A stretch of 19,759 nt of DNA from Boothiomyces macroporosus (lineage: Eukaryota; Chytridiomycota; Chytridiomycetes; Rhizophydiales; Terramycetaceae). Where the stretch lies: the NCBI GenBank assembly GCA_027604185.1, contig JADGKB010000182.1, forward strand, positions 1-19,759, in the 5' to 3' direction. Positions 1-7,932 of this stretch are shown piece after piece (the first letter of the stretch is position 1; every line of letters begins with the position of its first letter). The translations under genes and the position numbers were made by a program. The notes beneath the pieces are model-generated. The model was not told where the DNA came from. It made no database searches and saw only the letters and a program-made list of their open reading frames with translations.

Positions 1-72
1 TCTTCTAGATATTTTGGTTGATCTCCACAAGAGTAATCTTCTAGATATTTTGGTTGATCTCCACAAGAGTAA
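1..72. repeat. 36-bp tandem repeat, two copies at left edge
   Basis: Two identical 36-bp units occupy 1-36 and 37-72, followed by a partial third start (tcttc). More copies may lie left of the window. The unit is 12 codons long. Read on the plus strand in frame 2 it is open and gives LLDILVDLHKSN twice, so the duplication preserves a reading frame. Confidence 0.9.
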
Positions 73-133
73 TCTTCGGGAACTCCTGTGGAAAGACATG
101 TGGGCACCAATGAAAGAGGCGCAAGTACCATGA
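2..133 (+). CDS. Possible 3' end of a plus-strand gene, cut by the window edge
   Basis: Frame 2 is open from the left edge to a TGA at 131-133 (44 codons including the stop) and includes the two 12-residue repeats, then RELLWKDMWAPMKEAQVP. The same frame stays open after this TGA to a second stop at 263-265, with protein-like content (RFDFKLKLDGYEYPLAKRF). This could be the real end of a gene, a gene broken by one nonsense change, or chance. I recognise no family. The in-frame repeat is the main argument for coding. Confidence 0.25.
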   Translation, partial: LLDILVDLHKSNLLDILVDLHKSNLRELLWKDMWAPMKEAQVP

Positions 134-298
134 CGGTTTGATTTCAAATTGAAACTAGATGGGTATGAATACCCGCTCGCCAAAAGGTTTGTTTATACCA
201 GAGTTAATTTGGCCAGGATAGTAAGAGAATCAGTATGTTTAATTCTAGTGCTCCTGGAATATTGAACTCAGCTCCGAGTTATTCTCAAATCTTTATTT

Positions 299-1794
299 CT
301 ATTTGGTGATGTTAACTGAAGACAATATAGGAGGTTGGTCTCCAGGATTTCCAATGGCCTCTTGAGGAATATAGGATGGTACCTGGGCACTTGAATTCGA
401 ACCGTGATTTCCAAAAGGGGTTTGCACTGCAGACACTAATATATCTTTTGGTGATCCGATCTGTCCGTTAAACAAGATAGGCGGCATTTGAGGAGACTGC
501 ACAGTATTTGCTTCAGGTGCAATAGGAGACATTGGTCCTGAATATACGCTTTTGGATGAAGCCTTCTTTTTCAATGACGAATTGAAAGGTATTGCTTCAT
601 AAGCAACTTGTTTGCTAAAAGCATTTTCCGGTTGGTTAAAGGATTGCACTGGCGACGATGCTTCTCCAATTGGTGAACCAGAGTATTGTGAAATTTGGTT
701 ATTGTAAGGACTAGAGGTTCTATCGACAGAGTTAGGAGATGATTGCATGGATACCATTAGTGTCTGCGGTGCATTGTACATATTGTACGAAGGTGTGGAT
801 GGTGGAACACTATTCAAGGTAGAAATTAACTCTGAATCTTGTGTCTTCTTTCTGGCATTCATCATATACAGGAAACCTAGCCCAGCAATGATAACCACAC
901 CAAAAACGATACCACCGATATATAAGCCCATATTGCTGGAGCTGGTACTTGAGTTGCTTTGAGACGAACTTTGAGAGCCACCACCATTACTTCCACTACC
1001 ATCTCCTGAAGTTGAACCTGAATCTCCGTTTACAGTAACGCCATTAACAGAGGCTCCTGCATTGGAATTAGAAGAGGTTCCAGATGCCTGAGAATTAGAC
1101 GAGCTTGGAGTGCTTGAGGCAGTAGACCCAGATGCTTGAGTGATAGTTGGCTTGTTGTTTCCACTGTTAGCGCCATTGGTATTTCCAGAGCCAGGGGAGC
1201 CATTACCAGGGTTCGGATTATTATTGTTTGCGCCGTTTGTATTTCCAGAAGAGGAGCTTGAGCTGCCTCCTGAATTGCTTGGAGGTGGATTCGAGCCTCC
1301 TTGTCCGTTTGAACTACCCCCAGATGATCCTGGATTGGAAGGAGTAGTTGGTTGCGGTTTTGGTGGAGGTGGTGGAGGACTGGGACTAAAATTAATTGAC
1401 AACTCACGGATTGCATACATAGTTACTTCCTTGAATTGAGCATTCGGGACTGTTCCTTGAAACACTAAGTCCGCAAGCGAATGCTACTCCTTGGTTAATC
1501 GCATTATTCGAAGCAATAGTGTCAACATACACCTTTCGAGAAAAAAGATTGCATGTGAATGAGCTTGGATCATAGGTAAAGTGAGTGCAAGAAGGATTCG
1601 CCAGACAGCTATTTCCACAGTTTGTATTTCCCTCTTGAATGTGTTGGATTTGAATACCACCTGGGAAATCACAGTAACTTGTATACAGACCATCACCGTC
1701 ACTATATTAGCGAGAATTACAGTGTCATTTGAAACCCCTGGTAATTGATTTGGGCATAAATTCCCACTGCTAATAGCAGCAATTTCATTTCCAT
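299..1794 (-). CDS. PAN-domain, mucin-like single-pass membrane protein
   Basis: Three exons (1794-1721, 1701-1408, 1385-299) separated by introns of 19 and 22 nt join into 484 aa. Seen: an N-terminal signal peptide (MEMKLLLLAVGIYAQ; a second ATG lies at 1788), then a cysteine-rich segment at about residues 35-121 (Cys 35, 53, 57, 63, 75, 101, 112, 121). Its CDFPGG...NCGNSC...CTHFTYDP pattern fits a PAN/Apple domain, which in this family binds proteins or sugars. Then come a proline run, a Ser/Gly/Asn/Thr-rich stalk (about 128-274, probably O-glycosylated), one transmembrane helix (275-298, GLYIGGIVFGVVIIAGLGFL), a basic stop-transfer (NARKK) and a Ser/Pro-rich cytoplasmic tail of about 185 residues. 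The layout resembles fungal wall-stress sensors, but the tail matches nothing I recognise. Surface adhesion or sensing is inference. Without splicing, the first two exons look like unrelated frames. Confidence 0.8.
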
Positions 1795-2139
1795 TTTCTT
1801 TTGACAACCCTGAATCCGCCACTTGAAAGCTCAAAGAGATGAAATTCCCGAGTTTTTTAAATTAACATTCAGTCAATACTTAGGGACTATTATTTAGTGC
1901 AGATAAGAAGTTGAACGACTCTATGATGGTGAAATCAGGACAAGTGCACAGATCGTCACTAACCTTCAGATAATTATTCATCAATAAAATGATAGTAACT
2001 GTGAAATTGATAAACAATCTATATAATGTGAAATTGATAAACAATCTATATAATCTGGAAACCTACCAGTAACTTTTCGTGGGTTGCAAATGTGGTTTTG
2101 AAATATGGAATTTGCTGCGACTCGGAATTTCCGGAACAA
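1795..2139. other. Intergenic, upstream of the PAN gene and tRNA-Gly
   Basis: About 345 bp without a supported gene. It must hold the promoter of the minus-strand PAN gene and the upstream region of the plus-strand tRNA-Gly. It contains the 27-bp tandem duplication at 2000-2053; otherwise nothing is recognised. Confidence 0.6.
2000..2053. repeat. 27-bp perfect tandem duplication
   Basis: Two identical 27-bp AT-rich units (2000-2026 and 2027-2053), each beginning tgtgaaattgataaac, end 86 bp upstream of the tRNA-Gly gene. Read on the minus strand the unit gives YIDCLSISH, but no supported gene lies there. Confidence 0.9.
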
Positions 2140-2210
2140 GCGCCAGTGGTTTAGTGGTAAAATTCGTCGTTGCCATCGACGAGCCCCCGGTTCAATTCCG
2201 GGCTGGCGCA
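2140..2210 (+). tRNA. tRNA-Gly (anticodon GCC)
   Basis: A 71-nt cloverleaf: acceptor gcgccag/ctggcgc with A discriminator, anticodon stem cgtcg/cgacg around loop ttgccat (GCC at 2172-2174), T arm cccgg ttcaatt ccggg. No intron and no encoded CCA. It is identical over all 71 nt to the minus-strand copy at 16871-16941. A T-run follows directly. This is the only tRNA gene of the window not in a pair. Confidence 0.97.
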
Positions 2211-2216
2211 TTTTTT
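2211..2216 (+). terminator. Pol III terminator of tRNA-Gly
   Basis: Six T residues start at the base after the discriminator. Confidence 0.85.
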
Positions 2217-2665
2217 AGTTTTTATGTTCAATCAGAATGATATAATTTATTTTCCCCTTTTAAGCAAATTAATCAATTATTTATATTCATTTTCGAGAAA
2301 GTGTTAATCTATTCAACTTTGGAACAAATCCAATTACTTGAATTCACTTTATGAATATGTTCATTTGAATCTCTGGGAAGATACACTATTTTATCAACAT
2401 TCAAATACTAACCAAAGAATCCCTGTTAAATTCTATAGACCCCTGTTATAAAGGGAAAATGATAGAAATTCGTGTTTTCCAGCTCTGGCGTTTGTAATGC
2501 AATTCAAGATCTTCACAGTGGACATTTCAACGTTGAAATATCTTTAAAGTATACTTATTGCATAACCTAGAGTAGGTTCACATTGTAACATGCTATTGTA
2601 CAAAGTCATCTGATACAAACTTATGCATTATGCACTGTAGTTTAGTATAAAAGGACCTCTACCTT
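2217..2665. other. Gene-free stretch between tRNA-Gly and the gag remnant
   Basis: About 450 bp of AT-rich sequence with no reading frame, RNA gene or clear repeat that I can support. If the gag remnant came from a longer element, its downstream part (protease, reverse transcriptase) would be expected here, and I see no trace of it. Confidence 0.5.
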
Positions 2666-2926
2666 TCAATGACCTTTCTTATCGGGTATTAATAGTGGAG
2701 TATCTTTCTGGTTGAAGTATAAAAAGGGTTTCATATGGTTGATAAAGGTTCTAAAATTCCTCCTATCACCGTCGAATCGGTCAGGTAATGTCATTCTTGG
2801 AGACTTTTTCTTACCTTCTAGATCGGCTTTCTCTTTGCATGACTGAATTTTTAAATTTTCCATTTCATTTAACAAAAACTGAACTGCCTTTGACAAATTG
2901 TCTTTTTCTGAATCTTCAGAGGTCAT
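2666..2926 (-). pseudogene. Truncated Ty3/Gypsy-like retrotransposon gag
   Basis: An 86-codon frame starts with ATG at 2926. Residues 1-45 are charged and helix-prone. The segment TLPDRFDGDRRNFRTF followed by INHMKPFLYFN matches the start of the retrotransposon gag domain (pattern LPxxFDGdxxxFxxFlxqxxxyF), which packages element RNA in virus-like particles. A full gag is several hundred residues. This one stops where a capsid helix should continue, and no zinc knuckle, protease, reverse transcriptase or integrase follows. It lies between two tRNA loci, which fits the Pol III-gene targeting known for Ty3. It is most likely a dead 5' fragment, though a domesticated gag peptide cannot be excluded. 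Confidence 0.6.
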
Positions 2927-2983
2927 ATCGTGTTATCTGTTACAATGAATAAAGTTATACGTGTTTATTGATAATAACACGAT
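2927..2983. repeat. 10-bp perfect inverted repeat just 5' of the gag start
   Basis: Arms atcgtgttat (2927-2936) and ataacacgat (2974-2983) are perfect reverse complements with a 37-nt spacer. The left arm abuts the gag ATG, so it sits in the would-be leader of the element. It may be an RNA hairpin or part of a decayed LTR; the function is unknown. Confidence 0.7.
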
Positions 2984-3082
2984 CCCACAAATCACTAAGG
3001 GAAGTTCTTATGTGCCAAATTTCTGTAAATAATGGGTTGATTTATTTCAATTGAGATGCAACAATGTCAAATGACTGACATC

Positions 3083-3155
3083 GGCCGCCTGGCCCAATGG
3101 TTAAGGCGCTTGACTACGAATCAAGAGATTGCAGGTTCGACTCCTGCGGTGGTCG
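3083..3155 (+). tRNA. tRNA-Arg (anticodon ACG), first of a tRNA pair
   Basis: A 73-nt cloverleaf: acceptor ggccgcc/ggtggtc (two G-U pairs), loop ctacgaa with ACG at 3116-3118 (A34 expected to become inosine), T arm gcagg ttcgact cctgc, discriminator G. There is no intron. Only five bases (ttgat) separate it from the following tRNA-Thr, with no T-run between, so the two are probably one Pol III transcript. Confidence 0.96.
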
Positions 3156-3160
3156 TTGAT

Positions 3161-3233
3161 GCCCTTTTAGCTCAGTGGTAGTAGCGCTTGCCTAGTAAGC
3201 AAGAGGTCCTCTGTTCGATCCAGGGAAAGGGCA
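3161..3233 (+). tRNA. tRNA-Thr (anticodon AGT), second of a tRNA pair
   Basis: A 73-nt cloverleaf: acceptor gcccttt/aaagggc, TA at positions 8-9, D stem gctc, AGT at 3194-3196, T arm ctctg ttcgatc caggg with one U-G pair, discriminator A. It carries the only terminator of the pair. Confidence 0.95.
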
Positions 3234-3239
3234 TTTTTT
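3234..3239 (+). terminator. Pol III terminator of the Arg-Thr tRNA pair
   Basis: Six T residues directly follow the tRNA-Thr discriminator. No T4 run exists between the two tRNAs. Confidence 0.85.
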
Positions 3240-3308
3240 GCTTTTTGGATCATCTTGAATGGAGTGTGAGAACATACTATTAAAGTACAGGTGAATGTAC
3301 AAAAATAT

Positions 3309-4505
3309 CTACATCAATTTATTAGAGAGCTGGAAATGCTGTTGTGATGTGTTTTTGTCTGGTTTTGGCAGAGAGTCAACATTGATAAATTTGAAAAGCT
3401 CTTGGACAATATTTCCATGTTGGTAATGCAGAGCCTGTCTTATAGCATAATTGTTTAATGCTGAAGGATCCACTCTTTTATCAGATAAAAGAAGACGTAC
3501 CACCTCCAAGTGCCCATTCTCTGAAGCATTTCTTATAGCGTAATTTTCATCTGCAGTAGGATCAACTCGAGGATCTTGAAGTAATAGTTGAACAACACCA
3601 AATTTCCCATTTTTTGAAGCTTTTCTGATCGCAAAATTATCCAGTGCTGCAGGATCTATTCTTTTGTCATTCAATAACAATTTCACCACTTCTTCTTTTC
3701 CTTCACAAGCTGCTATTCGCAGGGCATAGCTCTGTTCTGCCGCTGGATTTACCCTTGAATCAAGTAATAGCATTTGCACCACTTTTGTGTAGCCATTTTT
3801 CGCTGCTTTCTTTATTGCTTGGTTGTTATCAGCCCCAGGATCAATTCTAGGATCTTTGAGAAGTAGTTGCACAACCGCCAAGTATCCTTGTGAACAAGCC
3901 GATCTAATAGGATAGTTGTCTATAGCAGTAGGATCCACTCTATAATCTCGTAGAAGCATCTCTAGTATTTCTATTCGATCGAACCAAGAGGCTTGGCATA
4001 TTCCTATATTGTAATCTGCTGAAGGATCAAACCTACAGTCGCATAAAAGCTGTTTGAATAATTCTGTCTTTCCTGAAACTATTGCTTGGCGAAGAATCAT
4101 ATTGTAATCTTTTGGAGACATTTCAGTAAGTTCGGGTATTTTGCCAACAATCGACAGAGCTAATTCTGGACTGAACTCTGCATCATTTCTAATATAGTTT
4201 ATAAGGGCTTTCTTTAGATCTTCAAAGCCCTCCTTCTGACAAATAAGCTGTTGTAGTAGGAATCCAAGCTGGTGATGTAGAACAAAAGCATAAATGTCTT
4301 TCGTTATAGAATTGCGAGACAGAATGAGGTATCTAGACAAGTCTTCTTTGGTCCTTCCCAATTCAATCGTCTCTTTGTAAGCTGCGAATGTCATCACTGG
4401 TCGTTTTCGCAGCTTGATATCCTTGCACGCATATTGTAATTCGTAATATTCCTTTAAATTCAAATGAGTAGAGACTATCGTCAATTCGTTTAAAATGCTG
4501 AGCAT
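3309..4505 (-). CDS. Ankyrin-repeat protein (31-residue repeats)
   Basis: A single uninterrupted frame of 398 aa from ATG at 4505 to TAG/TAA-type stop at 3309-3311. The first 130 residues have no motif I know. From about residue 130 come at least seven repeats of about 31 residues with the core RVDPxAxxNYAIRxASxxG followed by xxxVVxLLLxD. This is the ankyrin helix-turn-helix type abundant in amoebae, chytrids and giant viruses, and it mediates protein binding. No signal peptide or membrane segment is seen. The repeats differ at many positions, so they are not recent copies. The partner and role are unknown. It points away from the NADPH oxidase gene across about 1 kb. I saw no need for an intron, although a 21-nt stop-free intron would be invisible in an unaligned repeat protein. 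Confidence 0.85.
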   Translation of the reverse strand: MLSILNELTIVSTHLNLKEYYELQYACKDIKLRKRPVMTFAAYKETIELGRTKEDLSRYLILSRNSITKDIYAFVLHHQLGFLLQQLICQKEGFEDLKKALINYIRNDAEFSPELALSIVGKIPELTEMSPKDYNMILRQAIVSGKTELFKQLLCDCRFDPSADYNIGICQASWFDRIEILEMLLRDYRVDPTAIDNYPIRSACSQGYLAVVQLLLKDPRIDPGADNNQAIKKAAKNGYTKVVQMLLLDSRVNPAAEQSYALRIAACEGKEEVVKLLLNDKRIDPAALDNFAIRKASKNGKFGVVQLLLQDPRVDPTADENYAIRNASENGHLEVVRLLLSDKRVDPSALNNYAIRQALHYQHGNIVQELFKFINVDSLPKPDKNTSQQHFQLSNKLM

Positions 4506-4882
4506 TTCTTTTTACGAAAAGTTTTGGTTTTTTCCGACATTTAAACTTTGAGTGGAGGTCACGCCGATTGTTCCAGACAAGTCAAGATTTCTTTAGAAGA
4601 ATTTAAAAGTAGAAAAAACTGGCAATTGGATAGTGTTGTAATATCGGATATTAAAGAATTTTAGCGTCAAATGCTTTGCTGGTTGAAATAACTCTGTTTT
4701 CCTCTTAGTCTGGATGAACCTGTTGCTCATCGAAATTTATCCGCTCTGATCACGTGATAAATGTCAATGTTTGCAATTCTAGAAATAACTAGTAGACTTG
4801 CGCTTTGTGGAGCTGTTCTTTATAGCAATCCAGTCACAAATAGGTTGTTTTCCTAGGTTTGAATTTCAATTGCTTAAGCAAC

Positions 4883-4962
4883 GGCAGTATCTCAAAGATT
4901 CTCAAAATACTAGATTTTCAATGGCAGTATCTCAAAGATGATTGAAATACTTGATGTTGGCT
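4883..4962. repeat. 40-bp imperfect tandem repeat
   Basis: Two units start with an identical 17-bp block (ggcagtatctcaaagat at 4883-4899 and 4923-4939) exactly 40 bp apart. The remaining 23 bp are partly conserved (aaatact.gat.tt). Confidence 0.75.
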
Positions 4963-4969
4963 AGATTTA

Positions 4970-4988
4970 CATTGAAGTATCTTCAATG
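4970..4988. promoter_or_regulatory. Perfect 8-bp palindrome with TAT centre
   Basis: CATTGAAG (4970-4977), TAT, CTTCAATG (4981-4988). It lies just beyond the 40-bp repeat and shares with it the core GTATCT. It could bind a dimeric regulator; this is inference only. Confidence 0.35.
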
Positions 4989-5492
4989 ACAAGCTTGTCT
5001 CTTGGCTTAATTGTACAGCCAGAATTCAAGCATGCTTTGAATCAGATTGAAGCCTCACTAGTATGAAGTGAATAATTCACGTAAAAAACAGATATACTAA
5101 GCGGAATGATCTGGAAACTCCTTTAATCTCGTAGATTAATAACATTCTTTGAAATAGAGAGCTGTAGTGGTTTATGAATGAAAATTTAATATGTTTGCTG
5201 GCCTCTGACCAAAATGCTTTCTTGGTAAGCCAAAGTAAAATATCTTTTCAAACACCTATTGGTCAATGTACATCAGATAGTGGGGGTTTCATTTGTCCGT
5301 AGCCGTGTTGCTTTGCTCTTTGAATGCTTTTTTGATAGCAAATTCTTACGAAATGCAACCCCTTTGTTGAAACCTGAAACAATGACTTTATGTTTCATTG
5401 GCTCTCAGAATTTTCGTTACTAATTTTCATTGAATGGGCGCTCCTGGGCTACTGTGGCGAAATGGGCTCCACCCCAGTATAAAACTGAAAAC

Positions 5493-7166
5493 ATGATGAC
5501 GGAAAACTTGTTTGAAAAAATGGTCGACACCTCCGTGCACTTAGGGAGATACCACAATGCTCCAAGAAAGTCTGGCATGTTTGTAAATTTTAGAAATTGG
5601 ATGGTTAACGAAGGTTAGTCTAATATAACATAGGCCGTGCCAAAATAGTATTTTGGTTATTTGTAATTGCCCAGCTTCTTTACTTTGCACAATCATACTA
5701 TGTTTTATGGACTTCACCTTCAGTCAAAACATTCAGAAGTGTCCTTGGGCAGGGTTTACCAATTGCTCGTGGAGCTGCCAATATTATTAATCTCAACTGT
5801 GCAATTCTCCTCTTCACCGTCTGTAGAAATTTGATATCCGGATTAAGAGGAACTTTTTTGGGCAGAATTATCCCGTTTGACAAGAACATCACTTTCCACA
5901 TTTGGATTGCCTATTTTATAGTCTTCTGGACTATTGTTCATGTTATCGCCCATTACTTTAATTACTTGAATGTCGCAATTGTTTTTGAAAAGGTTACTTC
6001 ATGGCAACTGGCAATGATTTCTGGTCCAGGATGGACAGGGCAAGTTATTTCAGTCTCTTTCTTCCTTATGGTTACCTCTGCACTAGAAGCTGTAAGGAGA
6101 AAGTATTTCGAAATGTTTTGGTTTACTCACCACTTGTTTATTGTCTTCTTTGGCGCTTTGTTGATGCACGGCTCATTCTGCTTCATCAAAGGTGATACTG
6201 GTGACCCATGCAGAGGTGGCCCAACATTCTGGAAATGGTGGGTTGCTTCTGGTGTTGCATACTTTTTAGAAAGGGTTTATAGGGAATTCCGTGGCCGTGA
6301 AAAGACTATCGTTTCTAAAGTTGTTCAACATCCATCCAAGGTAGTTGAAGTTCAATTCAAAAAATCTACATTCAAGGCAAAGGCTGGCCAATATATATTT
6401 ATTTGCTGCCCAGAAATTAGCATTTGGGAATGGCATCCGTTTACTCTCACTTCTTCTCCATACGAAGACTTTGTGTCTCTTCATATTCGTGTAGTTGGTG
6501 ACTGGACCACAAAGTTTGCTCAGAGACTTGGATGTAGATTTGGTGGGCCAGAAGAAGCTGGCATGTCTCCTCCTAAATCCCTTCCGTTTGTTATGATTGA
6601 TGGTGGTTTCGGTTCCGCTTCAGAAGATGTATTCGACTATGAAGCTGCTATCTTGGTCGGCGCTGGTATTGGTGTTACTCCTTTTGCTTCTATTTTGAAA
6701 ACTATTTGGTACAGATTGCAAAACAGAGAAGGAACAATTGCCTTGAGAAAAGTATATTTTGTTTGGACGTGTAGAGACAAGGAGGTAATTCAATCATTAA
6801 TCATAGGCATTCGAATGGTTCCAGGATTTGCTGGTTACGCTTGAAGAAGAAAATATTGATGATTTCCTCGAAATTCACTCATATCTAACCGGAAAATTGA
6901 AAATTAATGAAGTCAAGAATATTTGTATTAATGATGGAGAAGATGGCAAAGACGCCATTACCGGATTGCGTGCTCGTACTCACTTTGGGAGACCAAACTG
7001 GGATGAAATCTTTTCTGGTGTCAGAAACAAGCATCCTGGTGCTGACGTTGGTGTATTTTTCTGTGGACCAAAGGTTCTCTCTCAAGCACTACACAAAGCA
7101 TGTAACAAATGGACTGAAGCTACTCCAACAGGTACTCGTTTCTATTATGGAAAAGAAAACTTTTAA
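5493..7166 (+). CDS. nox: NADPH oxidase catalytic subunit, fungal NoxA/NoxB type
   Basis: Three exons (5493-5613, 5634-6784, 6807-7166) with introns of 20 and 22 nt give 543 aa. The enzyme moves electrons from NADPH through FAD and two hemes across the membrane to make superoxide. Seen: six membrane segments, heme ligands His129 and His143 (14 apart) and His206 and His219 (13 apart), FAD motif HPFTLTS at 308-314, NADPH motif GAGIGVTPF at 383-391, the WTCRD and FCGP blocks, and the family C-terminus GKENF. There are no EF hands, as in NoxA, NoxB and gp91phox. ATG at 5493 is the first usable start: the frame runs back to a TAA at 5421-5423 without another ATG, and the family has only a short N-terminus before the conserved NEG. 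A tiny upstream exon remains possible. Regulation in fungi is by NoxR/Rac; partners are not in the window. Confidence 0.95.
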
Positions 7167-7270
7167 TCATGTAAATAAATATGATACTGAAATTACTTGT
7201 TTGTTGAAAGAGACGCGTGATTTGTTTAACTTTCAAAATGGTAAATTTCGAGTAATGATAGTCAAAGGGC

Positions 7271-7902
7271 ATGACGGTTAAGGATGCGCTGAAGCTATGG
7301 GAAGAAAAGCACCCAGGTCAACCAATAGCAGAAGCGACGGTTGTAAAATTAATGATGATGCAACCCTTTATCGTAAAGATGGATGCATCTCTAGCAGCAC
7401 TTACGAAAGTAGAGTAATCGATGATTAAACAAGACAACTGTCATTAAGTACAAATCAAATAGAGAAAATTAGCAACCTGAACGGCTTGTCAAACCTGAGA
7501 ATCTTGTCACTTGGTAGAAATTCTATAAAGAAAATTGAAGGTTTAGAAGCTGTCGCAGACACATTGCAGGAGCTGTGGATATCTTACAATATGCTGGAAA
7601 AGTTGAACGGTACTAGGTAACTGACATAGGTGTGGAATGCTGCAAGAAACTCAAAGTACTGTACGCAAGCAACAACAAAATCAAAGATTGGGCAGGTTTA
7701 GCTCCGGCGGTAAATATTATTAATTCAGATGGGTCTCCCTGTTGAGGACATTTTATTTTCTGGTAATCCAGTTGAGGAAAAGGCAACCGCTGATGGTTCA
7801 TGGATTCCAGAAGTTACGAAGCGATTCCCAACTGCCAAAAAGCTGGACGGAAAGACTCTGATTAGACAAGATGCTGTAGAAGAAGAAAAACCACCAGAAT
7901 AA
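7271..7902 (+). CDS. DNAL1: Axonemal dynein light chain 1 (leucine-rich repeat)
   Basis: Four exons (7271-7413, 7434-7609, 7630-7709, 7729-7902) with introns of 20, 20 and 19 nt give 190 aa, the same length as the human protein. Light chain 1 binds the microtubule-binding region of an outer-arm dynein heavy chain and tunes flagellar beating. Seen: WEEK near residue 10, KMDASL, then LRRs with the family hallmarks KLSLSTN-like ([12 protein letters not shown]), [41 protein letters not shown] and FSGNP, and an acidic end. All three junctions are fixed by continuous alignment with known light chain 1 proteins. It starts 104 bp after NADPH oxidase and stops 30 bp before the next gene. Its presence implies a flagellated (zoosporic) life stage. 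Confidence 0.95.
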
Positions 7903-7932
7903 AAACGAAATTTTTCAACTTTTTAAAATCCA

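Larger units (their letters stand above)
4506..5492. promoter_or_regulatory. Divergent intergenic region between the ankyrin gene and NADPH oxidase
   Basis: About 990 bp without a supported gene, upstream of both flanking genes. It contains the palindrome ATCACGTGAT (4749-4758, an E-box core CACGTG), a 40-bp imperfect tandem repeat and an adjacent palindrome (4883-4988), and two inverted CCAAT-type motifs (ATTGG at 5258-5262 and 5397-5401) on the oxidase side. These are candidate promoter elements by motif only. Confidence 0.4.

Noticed and set aside
131..133. TGA read as selenocysteine or a reassigned codon
   Set aside because: No recognisable selenoprotein and no insertion element. TGA ends other genes here (capping protein beta, lipase 2).
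122..155. 34-nt GT-AG intron explaining the TGA at 131
   Set aside because: It falls outside the observed size class, and the downstream frame it opens ends after about 20 codons. The evidence is too weak.
1140..1439. Plus-strand Gly/Pro/Leu-rich frame opposite the PAN gene stalk
   Set aside because: It is the antisense image of the Ser/Asn/Pro low-complexity region and has no start context or family.
5430..5492. NADPH oxidase start upstream of 5493
   Set aside because: The extension begins at a TTG and the frame meets TAA at 5421. No ATG or good acceptor supports it, and the family N-terminus is short.
5614..5648. 35-nt first intron of NADPH oxidase as the main form
   Set aside because: The 20-nt version matches the conserved sequence after NEG better and fits the window-wide size class. 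The longer form is kept only as a possible alternative.
6907..7281. 124-codon plus-strand frame overlapping the oxidase and dynein genes
   Set aside because: It is out of frame with two strongly identified genes and has no family features.
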